Both the position numbers and the translations under genes were made by a program. Under the pieces are notes generated by a model, which did no database searches, had not been told where the DNA came from, and saw nothing but the letters and a program-made list of their open reading frames with translations. From Hoeflea sp. (GTDB lineage: Bacteria > Pseudomonadota > Alphaproteobacteria > Rhizobiales > Rhizobiaceae), in contig NZ_JACIYP010000049.1 in assembly GCF_014359905.1 (NCBI RefSeq), positions 1-37,440 on the forward strand: a DNA stretch of 37,440 nt. Reading direction: 5' to 3'. Of this stretch, positions 35,225 to 37,440 are shown piece after piece. Each line of letters begins with the position of its first letter. The first letter of the stretch is position 1.

Positions 35225-35241
35225 GCGGAAATAATTTCCGC
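35225..35241. repeat. 17-bp palindrome GCGGAAATAATTTCCGC, exact copy
   Basis: Identical to 21996-22012, 13.2 kb away. It lies in a gene-poor stretch about 220 bases beyond the stop of the DUF6064 gene. Confidence 0.6.
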
Positions 35242-35461
35242 CTCGGGACCTCATGGACGAACCCGCTTCGCGCACTCAGTAGGAAGGTTCTGACAGGGCG
35301 GCCGGGAGACCTTCGCCGTGATGTGAACAAACGGCAGCTATGCGGACAAAGCTACCGTCGGAACACCGCATTGAACATGAGCTATCTCAGACGAATTGAG
35401 CAAGATATGGCGCAATGATAGGTAGGTTGTTCCGGCGCTCCTAATTTTGATAGTCATAATC

Positions 35462-36118
35462 CTATGACGTTTCGTGATGTGCAATCTGAACGCCCCGTGC
35501 ATCAGCAACAGCAAAGCCGAGAGCCACAAGCACTGCGGCGATCAGACCGAAGTCCTGCGGCACATTGAGCAGCACCGCAGCGCTACCACCAATGAGTGCC
35601 CAGAGTGCGGGGATGACAAGGAGCCACCTAACCACTTTCCATGTTCCAAGTAGTAGAATGCCGATGGTGAATATCGTAGTGGGACAGGGCGCGACCCCAA
35701 AAACAGGCACAGCCGGATAGGCATGGCCAATCAGCCAGCCCAAGGCGGGGTAAACAAAAGCGGCAAACGCAGCAAGGCCTATGCCGAACAAGGTTCGAGC
35801 ATCACGTCGCGCCTGGATTCGGTAGAACTTCCAGAAGAGTGGTGCGCAAATGAGGAGGAGTCCCTGGACGACGAAGAGGATACCGAAGCCCCGAGCCAAG
35901 GGATTGATCTCGGAAAAGAAACTCCAGTGATAGGCTACCCCGTTGACGAACCACATGAGCGTCAAGACCGCGGAAATCAGCACTGTGGCTACCCTTGATT
36001 GCCAGAACGAGAAGCCAACCGCCATAACCCCGAGCAGGTAGGTAAATAGTGGCAAGGGCCATATGGCAGCGTTATAGGCTGCAAATACGTTGAAGAATTC
36101 GTCTTGGGTAAAGAGCAT
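35462..36118 (-). CDS. DUF6064 family membrane protein
   Basis: 218 residues with six to seven hydrophobic helices. Recognisable segments are FNVFAAYNAAIWPLP at the N-terminus, TLMWFVNGVAYHWSFFSEIN, and VFGVAPCPTTIFTIGILLL in the C-terminal half, which match the DUF6064 family. The function is unknown; the CPTTIF segment with conserved Pro is probably at a helix kink. ATG 36118 has GGGAGG 8 bases upstream; a GTG one codon earlier is possible. It is not in an obvious operon. Confidence 0.85.
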   Translation of the reverse strand: MLFTQDEFFNVFAAYNAAIWPLPLFTYLLGVMAVGFSFWQSRVATVLISAVLTLMWFVNGVAYHWSFFSEINPLARGFGILFVVQGLLLICAPLFWKFYRIQARRDARTLFGIGLAAFAAFVYPALGWLIGHAYPAVPVFGVAPCPTTIFTIGILLLGTWKVVRWLLVIPALWALIGGSAAVLLNVPQDFGLIAAVLVALGFAVADARGVQIAHHETS

Positions 36119-36452
36119 CACAATAACCTCCCCTACAGGTCATTTTATATCTATCACTCCCACTTGTGCGGTCTTTGACGCAAATCAATCTAAGAAATTC
36201 GCTATTTGAAAAAAGCACAGTTGAATCTGCACGCAAAACGAACTGATAGACAAAAGCCAGTTGTGACAGCGAATACTGTTCGGTAGGCCAAGAAATATAA
36301 AATTTCGTTTGTCGGCGGGTAGTTTGGGCGGGGGCGTAACTCCGCTGCACTGGTGACGTTCACTGTGGTTCGTTGGGTGCAATCATCGTCCCAATTGTTT
36401 GAAGTGGATAGAACTCCGCGGGTAGTCGGGTCTTCCCTTACATGGATCGACT
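36119..36452. other. Intergenic region upstream of the DUF6064 gene
   Basis: 334 bases, no supported gene; the frames on the minus strand lack ribosome binding sites and motifs. The left part is AT-rich and should carry the DUF6064 promoter. Confidence 0.4.
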
Positions 36453-36845
36453 TCAGACTACGACTGTGGAAGGGTCCTCATTTGAAAGCAGGAGTGCCAT
36501 TGTCTCGGTAATGGTGAGTTCGTCGTAAGGCTTTGAGAAGAAGCGACTTCCGTTCGGCAACATGCTCTCGTCGACGATGTCGGCACCCGATGCGACGATC
36601 AGCTTGACTGGCGGCCACCGATCCCGGATGTAGTGCGACAGCTTGATACCGTCCATCGTCCCTGGCATCTGAACATCGGTGAAAACAAGATCGATGTCGC
36701 CTCGCAATTCGAGAATTCGGATTGCCTCGTCTGCGTCGCCAGCTTCCAGCGCTTCATAGCCTGCCGATAGGACAAGATCGACTGCGCTCATCCGTATAAT
36801 TGCGTTGTCTTCCACGATCAGCACGACCGCTTTGTCATTATTCAT
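36453..36845 (-). CDS. Single-domain response regulator (CheY-like)
   Basis: 130 residues, one receiver domain with no output domain. It has acidic VEDNA near residue 11, acceptor Asp in VFTDVQMPGTMDG (about residue 56), a Ser in VASGAD and Lys in FSKPYDE. The TDVQMPGTMDG motif is typical of receivers paired with HWE/HisKA_2 kinases in rhizobia. It lies 68 bases downstream of such a kinase fragment on the same strand, which is probably its lost partner. With the kinase cut by an insertion, it may now receive phosphate from another kinase. Confidence 0.9.
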   Translation of the reverse strand: MNNDKAVVLIVEDNAIIRMSAVDLVLSAGYEALEAGDADEAIRILELRGDIDLVFTDVQMPGTMDGIKLSHYIRDRWPPVKLIVASGADIVDESMLPNGSRFFSKPYDELTITETMALLLSNEDPSTVVV

Positions 36846-36913
36846 TTTTTACTCGATGTTTGAGGTTGGCGGCAGTTATTTGGCCTTTGTAATTTTAGGC
36901 AATAGTCGTTCTT

Positions 36914-37360
36914 CTATACCGCTGTGGAAAGGTTGTTCGGGAGGCTTGAGCTTTCCCGATGACTGATTGTGACCAATGTACCAGGTTCGGCGTTGCCCAC
37001 TGTGAGTTCGCCGTTCAGGTTCTTCACGAGCGCTTCCACGATGCCGGTCCCCAGTCCCGCCTTGGGTGTGTCGGCCCCTACGGGTATCCCGTTTCCGTTA
37101 TCTGCAATGGATAGCGTCCACTCCCTGCCCGTCGATTCATAGGCGATCACGATTTGCCCTGGCTGATCTTCTGTGAAGGCATGCTTGAGGGCATTGATGA
37201 CAAGTTCAGTCACGATGAGCCCCAAGCTTATGGAAACATCCGCGACCACGACGCTGTCATCGACCTTGACCTGGATCGACAGCCTCTCGGGGTCCTCGAT
37301 CATCGATGCTCCGAGGCTTTGGCTGTTGATTTCCATTGAGAACTGACCCGGTATTTCCAC
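36914..37360 (-). pseudogene. HWE/HisKA_2 histidine kinase, C-terminal part, truncated by an insertion sequence
   Basis: The authentic kinase sequence runs from about 37323 to 36914: SLGASMIEDPERLSIQV, then LIVTELVINALKHAF (N box), SIADNGNGIP (G1 box), and GLGTGIVEALVKNL (G2 box). The ATP-binding domain is nearly whole, but the phosphoacceptor His core and the sensor are missing. The first 12 or so codons of the open frame (from GTG 37360) are read from the end of the adjacent IS21-type element, so the frame is chimeric. Without its His core the product could not autophosphorylate. The response regulator at 36453 lies downstream. Confidence 0.8.
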
Positions 37361-37440
37361 CGAGATTTGACCCGCCTTTCAGTTATGTTTCGGGTCTGGT
37401 GTGGTGGTCAAGTTCCTGTTTTTCTCCTTTGTGGATTTGG
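37324..37440. mobile_element. End of an IS21-family insertion sequence, continuing beyond the window
   Basis: The end begins TGTTGATTTCC at 37324, exactly where kinase homology stops. Two copies of a 21-bp unit follow at 37329-37349 and 37353-37373 (ATTTCC..., ending TGACCC; 17 of 21 identical, period 24). Multiple terminal repeats of this kind, in the TGAC-CC form, are typical of IS21 elements. A minus-strand frame entering from the right edge and stopping at 37379 could be the 3' end of an IstB-like gene, but only 20 codons are visible and cannot be assigned. No target duplication can be checked here. Confidence 0.6.

Larger units (their letters stand above)
34691..35461. other. Long region without a supported gene
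   Basis: 771 bases between two minus-strand genes. Open frames on both strands lack ribosome binding sites and known domains. On the plus strand an in-frame stretch ending at 35094 has VREGHTFFVSAVLAALALCA, membrane-like, but no start codon. A minus-strand frame near 35110-35190 has NCTDCGEPQTSAIGAL, zinc-ribbon-like. Both could be relics. A run of eight G is at 34833-34840. An exact palindrome is at 35225. Confidence 0.4.

Overview
The window looks like the chromosome of an alphaproteobacterium of the order Hyphomicrobiales (Rhizobiales), close to Rhizobiaceae or Hoeflea-like bacteria. The basis is an mbfA start with an Irr-type box, a DUF1013/TrcR protein, a hybrid epimerase/sugar transferase, DUF1236 and DUF6064 proteins, HWE-type kinase remnants and an overall high GC content. 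The genus is inferred from gene content only.

Bases 1-7.5 kb are mostly conserved chromosome. In order they hold the 5' end of mbfA with its iron-responsive operator, a permuted NlpC/P60-type hydrolase, a two-gene polysaccharide operon (O-antigen ligase/polymerase plus epimerase-sugar transferase fusion), lepA, and an EamA/DMT exporter.

Bases 7.5-15.6 kb are an integrated genomic island of about 8 kb in a tRNA-Leu(CAG) gene. It is bounded by 27-bp direct repeats (7546-7572 and 15584-15610). Paired GTTGGTAT sites with the same spacing lie just inside both ends and are probable integrase arm sites. The cargo is a P4-type integrase with a downstream unknown gene, then an AlpA-like regulator, an HTH/zinc-ribbon protein and a second, different tyrosine recombinase, then a single-chain MmeI-like (type IIL) restriction-modification enzyme, and a small Cys-rich exported coiled-coil protein.

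Bases 15.6-20.7 kb return to chromosome: trcR (DUF1013) and acs are divergent. Downstream of acs lies a structured locus with a 21-codon ORF behind an unusually long perfect Shine-Dalgarno and before a strong terminator. After it comes a frameshifted, truncated iron-containing alcohol dehydrogenase.

Bases 20.7-37.4 kb are a signalling-rich accessory region. It holds four GGDEF proteins (one also EAL), a PilZ protein, a hybrid histidine kinase convergent with an OmpR-type regulator, a Crp/Fnr regulator, a single-domain response regulator and two broken HWE/HisKA_2-type kinase genes. Small proteins of unknown function and envelope proteins (SH3/DUF1236, DUF6064) are interspersed. One broken kinase is cut by an IS21-type element running off the right edge. 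A 17-bp palindrome, GCGGAAATAATTTCCGC, occurs twice exactly and twice in degenerate form between these genes. The region has gained and lost genes repeatedly; cyclic di-GMP control of surface behaviour is the likely common theme.
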